Assembly (NCBI RefSeq): GCF_029916425.1
Contig: NZ_JAHAVQ010000005.1
Span: forward strand, 1-64,000
Direction of reading: 5' to 3'
DNA length: 64,000 nucleotides
From: Liquorilactobacillus sicerae
GTDB lineage: Bacteria; Bacillota; Bacilli; Lactobacillales; Lactobacillaceae
Below are positions 38,908-47,848 of this stretch, in pieces (position 1 is the first letter of the stretch; the number at the start of each line of letters is the position of its first letter). The notes beneath the pieces are model-generated. The model saw only the letters and a list, made by a program, of their open reading frames with translations, was not told the origin of the DNA and did no database searches. The position numbers and the translations under genes were made by a program.

Positions 38908-40377
38908 TTAGTTTCCTGACCAATTCGCAAACAACTTCTTCAGCTGAGCTTTAAATGGAGTTAATTGTAGCACCCTTTTTTGAAAAATTGATTCTTTCTT
39001 TAACCCCAGTCGCTGCAATGGCAGATCATCTTCTGGCAGTTGGCAGCAATGTTGATCATGTTCCAGTTGACTAACATCCTCATCGAAGTAACTGCAAATA
39101 AATTTTCGCCGACATCCTTGACAAGCCAAATAAGCTTTCAAGACTGCTAACTTAGTATTCTTAGCTTGTCTTAAAGTTGCAAAAAATTTGATTAACTGAG
39201 CTGGCTGACTGCCCAGTCGCTGATAATAGGCCAATAACTGAAAGTTTTCTTCTTGAGTAGCTAAAACCCTTTGCAGTTTGGAATCCACAGAAAAAAAAGC
39301 TTTAATTTGTGATGTCGTTGGTAAAGTAGTTAAGCTTAATTGTCGCTGTAACCGAAAATCCTCGGGAGTATATAAGAGAATCGCAATGCTTTGTTGACCA
39401 TCTCTACCCGCCCGGCCAATTTCCTGCAAATAAGCTGCTAAATCAGTTGGCAAATGGTAATGGATCACAAAACGAACATTTTTTTGATTAATTCCCATTC
39501 CAAAAGCACTCGTTGCACAAACAATCTCTAATTGCTGCTGCATAAACTGCTGCTGAACCGCAAATTTTTCTGCCTGCGTTAAATCAGCGTGATAGGCCGC
39601 CGCTGTTAAAGCCGTCTTTTCATTGATCAAATTCGCAATTTCTTCAGTTGCTTTACGACTATTGAAATAAATTAGGCCTGGTGTTTTAAGCTGATTGAGC
39701 AAGGAGAATAAAATTTGATTTTTCTGATCAATTGTTTTTGCTTCAAGAACTGAAAGATAAATATTAGGTCGATTAACAGAATAGCAAATAATTTTTGGCT
39801 TCGTTTCAATGAATAAACGGTGACCGATATCTTGTTTTACTTCACTAGTTGCGGTTGCTGTCAGAGCCAGCGTTAACGGATAGCTCAATTGTTGACGTAA
39901 TTTACCTAGCTGTAAATAATCGGGTCGAAAGTCAGGTCCCCATTGCGAAATGCAATGCGCTTCATCAACAACGAATAAGCCCCAATCAACTTGCTTTAAA
40001 ATTTGAACAGTTTGAATTTGCATGGCCATTTCTGGTGAAACAAAAACAAACCGATAATTAGCTAAATGCTCTAGTGCAAACTCTCTGTCCGATCGCTCCA
40101 GCTGTGAGTTCAAAGCGATCACTCGCTTTTCACCTAAAAATTTAAGTTCTTTGACCTGATCTTGCATTAATGAAATTAGGGGAGAAATAATTAAAACTGG
40201 ACGATGCACTAACCAGCCATACATTTGATAGCATAAAGACTTGCCAGTCCCCGTTGGAAGGATCGCCAGCGTCATTTGTTTCGCTAGTAGCGCTTTCAAG
40301 GTCTCTCGTTGACCAGGCTTAAACTTTGAATATCCAAATAAATCTCTTAAAGCGGCACTTAACTTTTGATCATTCAT
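38908..40377 (-). CDS. recQ: RecQ family ATP-dependent DNA helicase
   Basis: A 3'-5' helicase of 489 residues. Walker A is ILPTGTGKSLCYQ (about 36), the DEAH box is VVDEAHCISQWGPDFRPDYLQL (about 135), motif III is ALTATAT, and motif VI is IGRAGRDGQ. The C-terminal Cys ladder (CQGCRRKFICSYFDED...HCC) resembles the RecQ zinc site. No HRDC domain follows, so this is a short RecQ. It overlaps ypbB by eight bases. Confidence 0.93.
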   Translation of the reverse strand: MNDQKLSAALRDLFGYSKFKPGQRETLKALLAKQMTLAILPTGTGKSLCYQMYGWLVHRPVLIISPLISLMQDQVKELKFLGEKRVIALNSQLERSDREFALEHLANYRFVFVSPEMAMQIQTVQILKQVDWGLFVVDEAHCISQWGPDFRPDYLQLGKLRQQLSYPLTLALTATATSEVKQDIGHRLFIETKPKIICYSVNRPNIYLSVLEAKTIDQKNQILFSLLNQLKTPGLIYFNSRKATEEIANLINEKTALTAAAYHADLTQAEKFAVQQQFMQQQLEIVCATSAFGMGINQKNVRFVIHYHLPTDLAAYLQEIGRAGRDGQQSIAILLYTPEDFRLQRQLSLTTLPTTSQIKAFFSVDSKLQRVLATQEENFQLLAYYQRLGSQPAQLIKFFATLRQAKNTKLAVLKAYLACQGCRRKFICSYFDEDVSQLEHDQHCCQLPEDDLPLQRLGLKKESIFQKRVLQLTPFKAQLKKLFANWSGN

Positions 40378-41413
40378 CTATTGACTTACCTTGCTGTCTG
40401 ATTTTTGTTTGTTGAATCTGGTACAGCCGAAAAGAAAAGAAATCAATTTCTCTTGGCTCAATAATTTGATAATCCCAAGTACTCGGAGCTCCTGATAATG
40501 ATTCTTTCATAAATGTCAGCTGTTGCGGCACTAACAACTGCTGATAAGGGAAATTCTGACAAAAAATTGCTGCCATTAATAAATGTTCGCGAATCGTATT
40601 TATCTTTAAATGCCGTTCAACGGCAATTTTTTTGCTTGATTCTCCATTTAAAAAACGCTGATAAGTTTGCGCACAACTAGTTGGCAAAGGACTTTTTTGA
40701 AACAAACTAACTAATGCCTGCCATGGCTCACTTTGTTTACTCAAAAAAACAGCAAAGCGTAAGGCAAGATCTTCATGTAAAATTTTTAGATCTGTCACTG
40801 TCCATTTAGTTTGCTTAGCAATTTGTGTATAAGTTTGCCCAGCTACTTGATGGCCAGCAAAAAAATTGAGAAACACATCAGCCTGCTGAGCCGGTAGATT
40901 CTCTAAAAAAACATTTAATAGTTGTGGCAAATCAGTTTGTAATCTTTGATGATCAAAATGTCGCCACCACTTTTTGAACCAGCATTGAATCTGTGGCGAA
41001 GTTGCGATGACATAATAGTGCTGATTGTGATAGGACATTTCCGAAAAAGTCTGCACAACCAAAGGCAACATCTGTAACCAAGCTCGACAATTTAAGCGTT
41101 GCACTAATTGTGGTGCCTTGCGCCAATAATGTTCTGCTAAAAAGGTGGCTAAACATTGTTGACCAGCTTGCGTAAGACACAACTGCTGATCATCAATTTG
41201 CTGCAACCAGTTGTGTTGTTTTAAAATGGCTATCTGTTGATTAAAAACCACATTTTCAATTCGTGGATCAACTCCCAGCCAATCCAGCATTTGATAGCTC
41301 AAGCCCCAAAAAAGATTCGAGACCGTTTTTTTATTTGTCAAAACTTGGCGAATAACATTTGGACGCCGCGGTTGATCAATTGAAAAAAAATAAAGCAACC
41401 GGTTTGCAAGCAT
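40370..41413 (-). CDS. Helix-turn-helix protein YpbB-like
   Basis: About 347 residues. There is little sequence conservation along the N-terminal two thirds, which are rich in Gln, Leu and Trp. The C-terminal HTH_40 domain is recognisable (YQRFLNGESSKKIAVERHLKINTIREHLL, about 255-290). The gene pair ypbB-recQ is conserved in Firmicutes, which supports the call. The ATG at 41413 has AGGGAG upstream; the longer frame from 41494 lacks a ribosome site. The function is unknown. Confidence 0.8.
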   Translation of the reverse strand: MLANRLLYFFSIDQPRRPNVIRQVLTNKKTVSNLFWGLSYQMLDWLGVDPRIENVVFNQQIAILKQHNWLQQIDDQQLCLTQAGQQCLATFLAEHYWRKAPQLVQRLNCRAWLQMLPLVVQTFSEMSYHNQHYYVIATSPQIQCWFKKWWRHFDHQRLQTDLPQLLNVFLENLPAQQADVFLNFFAGHQVAGQTYTQIAKQTKWTVTDLKILHEDLALRFAVFLSKQSEPWQALVSLFQKSPLPTSCAQTYQRFLNGESSKKIAVERHLKINTIREHLLMAAIFCQNFPYQQLLVPQQLTFMKESLSGAPSTWDYQIIEPREIDFFSFRLYQIQQTKIRQQGKSIDE

Positions 41414-41555
41414 TATTAAAATCTCCCTGGCTTGAATTAATCTTCTAAAATAAGTATACGCTGAAATGGCTGAAACCTGCAAAAAGTAAAGCAACTATTT
41501 AAAATTATTTTTGATAATCAAACTCCTTAGCAACTTTCCCAAACTAGTGGCAAAC

Positions 41556-41588
41556 AAAAAAGCCCAAGAAATCGACATCTTGAGCTTA
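41556..41588 (-). terminator. Terminator downstream of ribU
   Basis: Minus strand: GCTCAAGA and TCTTGGGC arms (one G-T pair), followed by TTTTTTG. Confidence 0.8.
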
Positions 41589-41599
41589 ATCATTGATCA

Positions 41600-42178
41600 T
41601 TAACGGGTAATCAATGAATGATCATTTAACCAGTACCTTAACTTACTAAAAACTAACCAAAAGGCTATGCTTAACGAGACTCCCTTGATCAAATTAAAAG
41701 GAATGACCCCAAATAAGATCAGTTGGTTCAGCGGTAAAGACAACTTCATTCCCAACACGCTCATATAAAGCGGGGTGATTATCAGCCAATTGCCCAACGA
41801 CAAAAAGAAAGTCAAACTTAACGTAGCTACAACAATCGACAGTAAAACTTTTTTACCCTTTAAGAAGTGTTCTGACTGAACAATTTGATACATTGGCAAA
41901 CAAAAAGCCAGGGTTGCTAAAAAACTCGTCGAAACGCCAATCAAATTGCTAATTGACGGACCAGAAATCAAGAAGTAAAGCACCGAGCGAATCAAAGCTA
42001 TTTCAATTCCCCCGAACGGTCCCAATAAAAACATTCCTAACAAAACTGGCAGATCAGAAAAATCAACCTTCATGTACGGAACAATTGGAATCACTGCAAA
42101 AGATAAAAACATTAACAAATAAGAAATCGCCGCCAAACAAGCAGCTAAAACATACTTTCGTGCTACAGAAACAACCAT
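41600..42178 (-). CDS. ribU: ECF transporter S component for riboflavin
   Basis: A 192-residue membrane protein with about six helices. It captures riboflavin and works with the shared EcfAA'T module, which is not in this window. The N-terminal region FAVIPIVPYMKVDFSDLPVLLGMFLLGP and ALIRSVLYFLISGPS are typical of RibU. The call is strongly supported by the FMN riboswitch directly upstream. Translation starts at ATG at 42178. The end of the gene contains an ATTGATCATT-type repeat next to its terminator. Confidence 0.93.
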   Translation of the reverse strand: MVVSVARKYVLAACLAAISYLLMFLSFAVIPIVPYMKVDFSDLPVLLGMFLLGPFGGIEIALIRSVLYFLISGPSISNLIGVSTSFLATLAFCLPMYQIVQSEHFLKGKKVLLSIVVATLSLTFFLSLGNWLIITPLYMSVLGMKLSLPLNQLILFGVIPFNLIKGVSLSIAFWLVFSKLRYWLNDHSLITR

Positions 42179-42220
42179 CTCAATGACCTCCGAATCGAGT
42201 TCATCTTCACGGTGCTTACT

Positions 42221-42265
42221 TAAAAATAAAAACTCTGCTGATCAAGGGATTGATCAACAGAGTTT
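42221..42265 (-). terminator. Riboswitch-controlled terminator before ribU
   Basis: Minus strand: AAACTCTGTTGATCA and TTGATCAGCAGAGTTT arms with a very short loop, followed by TTATTTTT. It lies between the FMN aptamer and the ribU start, so it is the expression platform. Confidence 0.85.
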
Positions 42266-42291
42266 ATTTAATCTACCGTTAAATAAGCCCT

Positions 42292-42406
42292 ATCTTCTTT
42301 ATCCAGACTATACTGTCGGCACTGGAATCACACCAGTTCAACTACATAAAGATGTAGGTCGCGGCCTATTACCGCCGGTCGGGAGTTTCACCCTGCCCCT
42401 GAAGAT
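42292..42406 (-). promoter_or_regulatory. FMN riboswitch (RFN element)
   Basis: The minus strand carries the conserved RFN core: a closing stem ATCTTC/GAAGAT, GGGGCAGGGTGAAA, CTCCCGACCGGCGGT, GCCGCGA, and TGGTGTGATTCCAGTGCCGACAGT before the closing strand. On FMN binding the downstream terminator should form and shut off ribU. Confidence 0.95.
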
Positions 42407-42466
42407 AAACTACTTTTTAAATTTTTTACTCACTAAGTGTATCACAAAAAATCACACTCAGCAACC

Positions 42467-43189
42467 TTACTTAACTAATTTTTTTAATTGCTCAACTTCA
42501 TGGTGACTTAACTGCCGATATTGACCGGGCCTTAAACCAGTTAGGTCTAAAAAGCTGTAATTTTGCCGCTTCAATTTAATAACTGGATGGCCAATTGCTG
42601 CAAACATCTTTTTGACTTGATGATTACGACCTTCATGGATCGTCAATAACCAGAGAGAAGTTTGTTTGGCCAAATTAACTGAAAACTTCTTTACTTTTGC
42701 AGATGAGGTCTTTCTGCCATCAATAATCACCCCACCACTTAATTTTTTAAGTTCTTCATTTGAAGGAATCCCCTTAATCTTTGCCAGATATGTTTTCTCA
42801 ATTTTAAATTTTGGATGCATTAAATGATTAGCCAAGTCGCCATCGTTCGTCAGTAACAAAATTCCCGAGGTATCATAGTCTAAACGACCAATTGGATAAA
42901 TTCGTTCCCTTACTTCAGGAAAATAGTCAGTCACAACTTTACGGCCTTTATTATCGCTGACCGCCGAAATTACCCCACGCGGTTTATAGAATAAATAATA
43001 ATCTTTCTTTTGCTGCTCAATCACCCGACCATCAACTTGAATTAAATCTGCAGGTGTTACTTTGGTTCCTAACTCAGTTACAATCTTCCCATTAATTTTG
43101 ACCTTTCCAGCCTTAATTAATTTTTCAGCTGCCCGGCGGGAAGCGATTCCTGCCTGAGCGATGACTTTTTGTAAACGTTCTTTAGTCAA
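42467..43189 (-). CDS. rluB: 23S rRNA pseudouridine synthase RluB
   Basis: An RsuA-family enzyme that modifies U2605 of 23S rRNA in known homologues. The N-terminal S4 domain (ERLQKVIAQAGIASRRAAEKLIKAGKVKING) is followed by the catalytic motif YPIGRLDYDTSGILLLTNDG with the essential Asp (about 103), and IHEGRNHQVKKMFAAIGHPV. The 240-residue length is typical. It overlaps scpB by eight bases. Confidence 0.95.
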   Translation of the reverse strand: MTKERLQKVIAQAGIASRRAAEKLIKAGKVKINGKIVTELGTKVTPADLIQVDGRVIEQQKKDYYLFYKPRGVISAVSDNKGRKVVTDYFPEVRERIYPIGRLDYDTSGILLLTNDGDLANHLMHPKFKIEKTYLAKIKGIPSNEELKKLSGGVIIDGRKTSSAKVKKFSVNLAKQTSLWLLTIHEGRNHQVKKMFAAIGHPVIKLKRQNYSFLDLTGLRPGQYRQLSHHEVEQLKKLVK

Positions 43190-43784
43190 AGTTTTCTTCC
43201 TTTTCTTTATTTTCTAATTTATTGTTAAATAACTCTAACAAATCATCGGCTTCCAAAGGCAGATCAAGTTGTTCCGCCTGCGGAAACGGTGGTAATTCAT
43301 CTAAAGACTTTAAGCCAAAATGATTCAAAAAACTTTCAGTTGTCACATAAACATTTGGTCGACCAGGAACATTTAATCTGCCTTGTTTCTGAATAAGTTC
43401 TAACAGTTGCAAGCGTTTCAGAGACCCACTTGAACTTGTTCCCCGAATCTCCTCAATTTGCACCCGCGTAACTGGCTGGCGATAAGCAACTATCGCTAGC
43501 GTTTCCATTGCTGCTCGTGAAAGTGAAGCCGTATTAGGAGCAGCAAAATAAGCCCGCAACAAGGGAGCAAAAGATTTTTTAGTCACTAATCGAGCCTTTT
43601 CATGATTAAGCAAAACAAACAGACCTGCATCAGGATCCGCAGCGTATTTTTGTTGCAGAAGTTCCAGTTGTGAATAAATTGCTGGCCTCATAATACCTGT
43701 CAACTCGGCCAGCTCGCTAATCTCAATACCCTGATCACCACTAACAAATAAGAGTACCTCAATTTTTGCTAAATTAGATTCCAT
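43182..43784 (-). CDS. scpB: Segregation and condensation protein B
   Basis: The kite subunit of the SMC-ScpAB condensin. Tandem winged-helix domains over 200 residues, with LLFVSGDQGIEISELAELTG at the start and ALSRAAMETLAIVAYRQPVTRVQIEEIRG-type segment (about 92-118). An acidic tail follows. It overlaps scpA by 11 bases. Confidence 0.95.
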   Translation of the reverse strand: MESNLAKIEVLLFVSGDQGIEISELAELTGIMRPAIYSQLELLQQKYAADPDAGLFVLLNHEKARLVTKKSFAPLLRAYFAAPNTASLSRAAMETLAIVAYRQPVTRVQIEEIRGTSSSGSLKRLQLLELIQKQGRLNVPGRPNVYVTTESFLNHFGLKSLDELPPFPQAEQLDLPLEADDLLELFNNKLENKEKEENFD

Positions 43785-44538
43785 AATCAGCTCTCCTTAA
43801 TTTGATCGGTCCTAGATCAAATTGTTGAATAACTTCAATTTTATGGCGTTTAATCAGTTCCAACAAAGCTAAAAAAGAAGTTACCAACTGTTCGATAACT
43901 ATCTTTTGAGGATCAAATAATTTTCGAAAATCGACCCAACCCGATCGATTTGTAAGTAATTCTTCAATTCGACTGATTTCCTGATCGATCGTAAAATTTT
44001 CTGTTTTGACTTGTCGCGTTCGCTGCAGTTCTTTTTGTTGCTGGCGGCGAAGCAAAACTTGACCATAATATCGTTCTAATTTCGACAAACTTATCTGTTT
44101 CGGCAAAACTTGATCGACGGTCATTGGCGGTTCAGTTGCAGGCCGATTATAATATGCTTGCCGTTTTTGAGCCAACTTTTGCAATTGATCTGCAGCTAAT
44201 TGAAAACATTGATGAGCAATCAGTTGATCAACTAATTCCTGACGTGGATCAACAACATCAGCTGCCGAATCTTGCAGATCTTCGTGTTTTGGTAGGAGCA
44301 TCTGACTTTTAATACTCAATAAAGTAGCCGCCATCACAAAATATTCGCCAGCAATTTTAAGCGACGCAGTTTGCATTTGATTTAAATAAGCTAAATACTG
44401 CGAGGTAATTTCGGAAATCTTAATGTCATAAATGTCCATTTTATTTTGCTTAATTAAATGCAGCAACAAATCCAATGGCCCCTCAAAACTTGTTAGTTTC
44501 AAAGTAGGCTGTAATGATTCTTCTTTAAATTTCTGCAT
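43774..44538 (-). CDS. scpA: Segregation and condensation protein A
   Basis: The kleisin subunit of bacterial condensin. The 254 residues show the N-terminal FEGPLDLLLHLIKQNKMDIYDIKISEITSQYL, the neck-binding helix, a variable middle, and a C-terminal winged helix (FLALLELIKRHKIEVIQQ) that binds the SMC head. It overlaps ribT upstream by 14 bases. Confidence 0.95.
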   Translation of the reverse strand: MQKFKEESLQPTLKLTSFEGPLDLLLHLIKQNKMDIYDIKISEITSQYLAYLNQMQTASLKIAGEYFVMAATLLSIKSQMLLPKHEDLQDSAADVVDPRQELVDQLIAHQCFQLAADQLQKLAQKRQAYYNRPATEPPMTVDQVLPKQISLSKLERYYGQVLLRRQQQKELQRTRQVKTENFTIDQEISRIEELLTNRSGWVDFRKLFDPQKIVIEQLVTSFLALLELIKRHKIEVIQQFDLGPIKLRRADYGI

Positions 44539-44887
44539 GACGTTGTTCCCATTTAGTTATCAGACTCGCTGTTTCCATACTTCCCATAACTTTTCGTTCA
44601 GGATAAAGTTGAACTAAAGCATCCAGCATTTGAAAACTGATTCCTTCCTGACGATTGGCTGGAGAAACCGAAATATGCCTGACCATTAGGATTTCTTCAC
44701 TAACCTCGACTCCTAAAACACCGACAAAATCACCATGATCATTTTTCCATAAAAAAAGAACGCGGTTTTCATCTTCACAATACCAATTAAACTCAGCTTT
44801 CAAGTGTGAAATTTCTTTTAGATCTGGAATAAAAGACAACAGACCCATTGCAATTTTCTCATAGTCATTTTTATATTTATAAAGCAT
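44525..44887 (-). CDS. ribT: GNAT family acetyltransferase RibT
   Basis: A small Gcn5-type acetyltransferase of 120 residues. It closely resembles Bacillus RibT: YKNDYEKIAMGLLSFIPDLK, then FLWKNDHGDFVGVLGVE, and VRHISVSPANRQEGI with the acetyl-CoA loop. In Bacillus ribT lies at the end of the riboflavin operon beside scpA; here only the scpA side is kept. The acceptor substrate is unknown. Confidence 0.85.
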   Translation of the reverse strand: MLYKYKNDYEKIAMGLLSFIPDLKEISHLKAEFNWYCEDENRVLFLWKNDHGDFVGVLGVEVSEEILMVRHISVSPANRQEGISFQMLDALVQLYPERKVMGSMETASLITKWEQRHAEI

Positions 44888-44969
44888 TTTAGACCTCCTA
44901 TGGTCAACTTTCAGCTAAATCGTAAGTTCGCAAATACTTTACCATAATTTAAGAAATGAAACAAATTTT

Positions 44970-45857
44970 CTAAGCACGAGGATGAAATTGCTGGTAGATC
45001 CGCTGAAGCCTCTTTTTTGAAAGATGAGTATAAATCTGAGTTGTCGAGATATCTGCATGTCCCAAGAGTTCTTGAACAACCCGCAAATCTGCACCATTTT
45101 CTAAAATATGTGTTGCAAAAGAATGCCGCAAAGTATGCGGAGTAACATCTTTATCAATTCCTGCTTGCAAAACAGTTTGCTTTAAATTTTTCCAAATACC
45201 TTGTCTAGTCAGCTGTTTTCCATGAAAGTTTAAAAAAACATAACTCGATATTTGGCGTTTCAAAAGTTGTGGACGAACCACAGCTAGATATTTTGTCAAC
45301 CATTTGACTGCCTGGGAGCCAATTGGAATAATCCGTTCCTTTTGCCCTTTTCCCAATGTTTGAATCAAACCCAGGTCTAAATGCAAATCGGATAATTTCA
45401 AATTGACTAATTCACTAACTCGTAAACCCGTTGCATACATGACTTCTAAAATTGCCCGATCACGCATACCTAATGGTTTATTAGTATCAGGAACCTGTAA
45501 AAGCCGTTCAATTTCTGCTAACGACAAAACTGCTGGGAGATGATACTGGCTTTTGGGAGTATCGATCAACAGCATTGGATCATGTTCAAGCAAGTTTTCT
45601 TGAACTAGATACTGAAAAAATTTACGTAAACTAGTTATCATTCGTGTGATTGAACTTGGACTTTTCGCAACTTCCATTTCAGTTTGCAAAAAAGCTAAAA
45701 TCTGATTGCGAGTCACTTGCTTAAAAGTTGTAACTGATCCTTTTTGTAAATAATTTTCAAATTGTTTTAAATCGTTGCCATAGCTGACGATCGTGTTATC
45801 AGCTAAATCACGTTCAACTTTTAAATAACGCAAATAATCATTTAAAATATCACTAAT
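44970..45857 (-). CDS. xerD: Tyrosine recombinase XerD, probable ATT start
   Basis: The partner of XerC in chromosome dimer resolution at dif. The catalytic Arg is in ATGLRVSELVNL, with [27 protein letters not shown] and the nucleophile Tyr in QIYTHL. The usual family start is a short stretch before LRYLKVERDLADNTIVSYG. In the sequence those codons read I-S-D-I-L-N-D-Y upstream of the TTG at 45833. The first is ATT at 45857, preceded by AGGTGA six bases away and, three codons upstream, by an in-frame TGA. The TTG at 45833 has no ribosome site. An ATT start is therefore preferred, giving 295 residues like other XerD proteins. Confidence 0.85.
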   Translation of the reverse strand: MSDILNDYLRYLKVERDLADNTIVSYGNDLKQFENYLQKGSVTTFKQVTRNQILAFLQTEMEVAKSPSSITRMITSLRKFFQYLVQENLLEHDPMLLIDTPKSQYHLPAVLSLAEIERLLQVPDTNKPLGMRDRAILEVMYATGLRVSELVNLKLSDLHLDLGLIQTLGKGQKERIIPIGSQAVKWLTKYLAVVRPQLLKRQISSYVFLNFHGKQLTRQGIWKNLKQTVLQAGIDKDVTPHTLRHSFATHILENGADLRVVQELLGHADISTTQIYTHLSKKRLQRIYQQFHPRA

Positions 45858-45882
45858 TGTTGCTCACCTAATTTCAAAAAGC

Positions 45883-46365
45883 TCAAAGATTATCTTTTGT
45901 TTGCTGCTCTTTAGCTAAACAATCCTGACAAATCCCCATCAAAGTTAAACGATGATCCAACACTTTAAAACCAAAGCGCTCCCATACTTGTTTTTCAACA
46001 TCAATTAACAGATCTTCATGAATTTCTTGAACTTTGCCGCATTTTTGACAGAGAAGATGATGGTGAAAATGACCATTATCACTTGTTCGTAAATCGTAAC
46101 GTGTCATACCATCTTCAAAAGTAACACGGTTAACAATCTTCAATTCAGCTAGAACTTCTAATGTCCGATAAACTGTCGCTAACCCGATTTCCGGTTCATC
46201 TTCTTTAACCAAAGCAAACAGTTCTTCTGCGGATAGGTGGCGCGTATGATTTTTCAAAAGCGTCTTAACAGTTGCTTTGCGCTGTGGTGTCAACTTCAAG
46301 CCGGCTTGGTGAAGACTTGTTTCGATTCGTCCAAGTTCATCAGTCAATAAAGACAAAGTTATCAC
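45883..46365 (-). CDS. Fur family transcriptional regulator
   Basis: A metal-dependent repressor of 160 residues (the Fur/PerR/Zur group). It has a winged helix (LTPQRKATVKTLLKNHTRHLSAEELFALV, about 24-52), a TVYRTLEVL recognition helix, a HFHHHLLCQKCGKVQEI metal site (about 97-113) and a second CxxC (CQDCLA, about 146). The exact metal cannot be assigned. PerR or Fur is most likely, as in the usual lactobacillal location before xerD. Start GTG after AGGAAAGAA. Confidence 0.9.
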   Translation of the reverse strand: MITLSLLTDELGRIETSLHQAGLKLTPQRKATVKTLLKNHTRHLSAEELFALVKEDEPEIGLATVYRTLEVLAELKIVNRVTFEDGMTRYDLRTSDNGHFHHHLLCQKCGKVQEIHEDLLIDVEKQVWERFGFKVLDHRLTLMGICQDCLAKEQQTKDNL

Positions 46366-46387
46366 TTCTTTCCTGCACTTATTTTAA

Positions 46388-47248
46388 TCAGGCTTTTAAA
46401 AACAGTTTACCATCTTTTTCAGTCACTAAACCATTTTTCATTAAGTGACCAATTGCTCGTTTGAAGCGTCCTTTACTAATTCCAAAATGTTCATTGATCT
46501 CTTGTGGCGAACTTTGATCACTAAACGGCAAAACTCCATTTTGATGCTGCAAGACACTTAAAAGCATAGCAGCATCATCACCGATTGCTTCATAAGCTCG
46601 TGGTTTCAACGATAAGTTTAAAATTCCATCAGGTCGAACTCCAATAACTCGAGCTTTAAGGATCTCACCTAAACGTGGTTCCTGATCGCGTTGAGTTGGG
46701 TGAATAAATCCTAAATAAAAATCTCTAGTGATTACCAAGGTCCCAGCTAATTTTAAACGATAAACGGTTGCTTCGACGTCTTGATTCATCATTGCTGGCA
46801 AAGCTTTAACGGAAATTTGCTGAAAAATTTCTGTTGTCGCTAATGTTCCCCACAAACGTCCTTTTTGATCAACTTTTAAAGCAATCATCAACTGGTCACC
46901 TGTTTTAGGCCACAATTGATGTAATTCCGGCAATTCATCCAAAGAAACCGCAATATCTTTATTCTCTAGACCAATATCGACAAAAACACCCAGATCACGT
47001 TTGACGGAAACTACCTTACCAAAAGCATAACGTCCCACACCAACTTGGGGAATCTGAGTCGTCATCTGCAACTGATGCTTTTCATTTTCATAAACCAAGC
47101 CACGAATCTCGGCTCCTTTTTTTAAAGCAACTGTCAATTCTTGTTTGGCAACTCGTAAAGTTTGGGCTTGTGCCTGGACAAAATACGAATCCTGATTTTG
47201 ATCGATCATTTTAGCGATCACTATTTGTCCAATTAAATTACTAACCAT
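46388..47248 (-). CDS. cvfB: CvfB family RNA-binding protein
   Basis: An S1-like RNA-binding protein of 286 residues, homologous to conserved virulence factor B of staphylococci (YitL). It has three S1/OB-type segments, with VGRYAFGKVVSVKRDLGVFVDIGLENKDIAVS the clearest (about 70-102), then a C-terminal winged helix (FGISKGRFKRAIGHLMKNGLV, about 255-275). Probably a regulator of mRNA; the target is unknown. Confidence 0.88.
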   Translation of the reverse strand: MVSNLIGQIVIAKMIDQNQDSYFVQAQAQTLRVAKQELTVALKKGAEIRGLVYENEKHQLQMTTQIPQVGVGRYAFGKVVSVKRDLGVFVDIGLENKDIAVSLDELPELHQLWPKTGDQLMIALKVDQKGRLWGTLATTEIFQQISVKALPAMMNQDVEATVYRLKLAGTLVITRDFYLGFIHPTQRDQEPRLGEILKARVIGVRPDGILNLSLKPRAYEAIGDDAAMLLSVLQHQNGVLPFSDQSSPQEINEHFGISKGRFKRAIGHLMKNGLVTEKDGKLFLKA

Positions 47249-47268
47249 TATGGTGTTTCCTCCGATTT

Positions 47269-47727
47269 TTAATTCAAGTTAAGTTGTAAAACTGAAAAAA
47301 TGCAATAAGCGATCCCAGAAGCAATTACCGGTCCAGCAGCAACGCCTTGTAAAGCCACAACTCCGATGATCGTACCCAACAATAAAGCAACTGTTATTTG
47401 TGGCGAAGTAGCTAATAATGAAATTCCATGTTTTGATAAAACTGCTACTAAAATACCGCAACCGATTGCGATCCAGCCAGCCGGACTTTGAAAAACCTGT
47501 AGCAGATCACTAAAAGAGATCCGGCCAACAGCAATCGGAATTAAAATCGCAATTGAAATAATCGTTACTCCCCAGTTGATCCCCTGTTTTTCAATCAAGA
47601 TCATTAATTTACCTGTTAGTGGCAAAAACTTCAAAGCCATTACGACTAAAATTGCAAAAATCAACGAAGTATTTTTTGCCAGTAATGCAATTATTAAGAT
47701 CAATCCTAAAAAAAGCCAACTCTCCAT
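47269..47727 (-). CDS. DUF441 family membrane protein
   Basis: A 152-residue membrane protein with four hydrophobic segments. It carries [36 protein letters not shown] and the Gly-rich [20 protein letters not shown], and matches the UPF0756/YeaL pattern. Function unknown. It lies 20 bases upstream of cvfB on the same strand. Confidence 0.87.
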   Translation of the reverse strand: MESWLFLGLILIIALLAKNTSLIFAILVVMALKFLPLTGKLMILIEKQGINWGVTIISIAILIPIAVGRISFSDLLQVFQSPAGWIAIGCGILVAVLSKHGISLLATSPQITVALLLGTIIGVVALQGVAAGPVIASGIAYCIFSVLQLNLN

Positions 47728-47787
47728 TTTGTCACCTCATCATTCATTTTAACTGATATTACTCAGAAAAGCTATCTGACCTTAGTA

Positions 47788-47820
47788 AACAAAAAAGCCG
47801 GATCATTACTGATCCAGCTT
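47788..47820 (-). terminator. Terminator downstream of pyk
   Basis: Minus strand: AGCTGGATCA and TGATCCGGCT arms with a four-base loop, followed by TTTTTTG. Confidence 0.9.
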
Positions 47821-47848
47821 TAATTAATTTATTTCGTTAAATCAAAAC

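Noticed and set aside
42425-42466. Terminator directly after rluB
   Set aside because: An AGTGT/ACACT pairing with a long loop can be drawn, but it is weak and the T-run is not clean.
42183-42506. 107-codon plus-strand ORF
   Set aside because: It runs through the FMN riboswitch and its terminator in the opposite strand; a chance frame.
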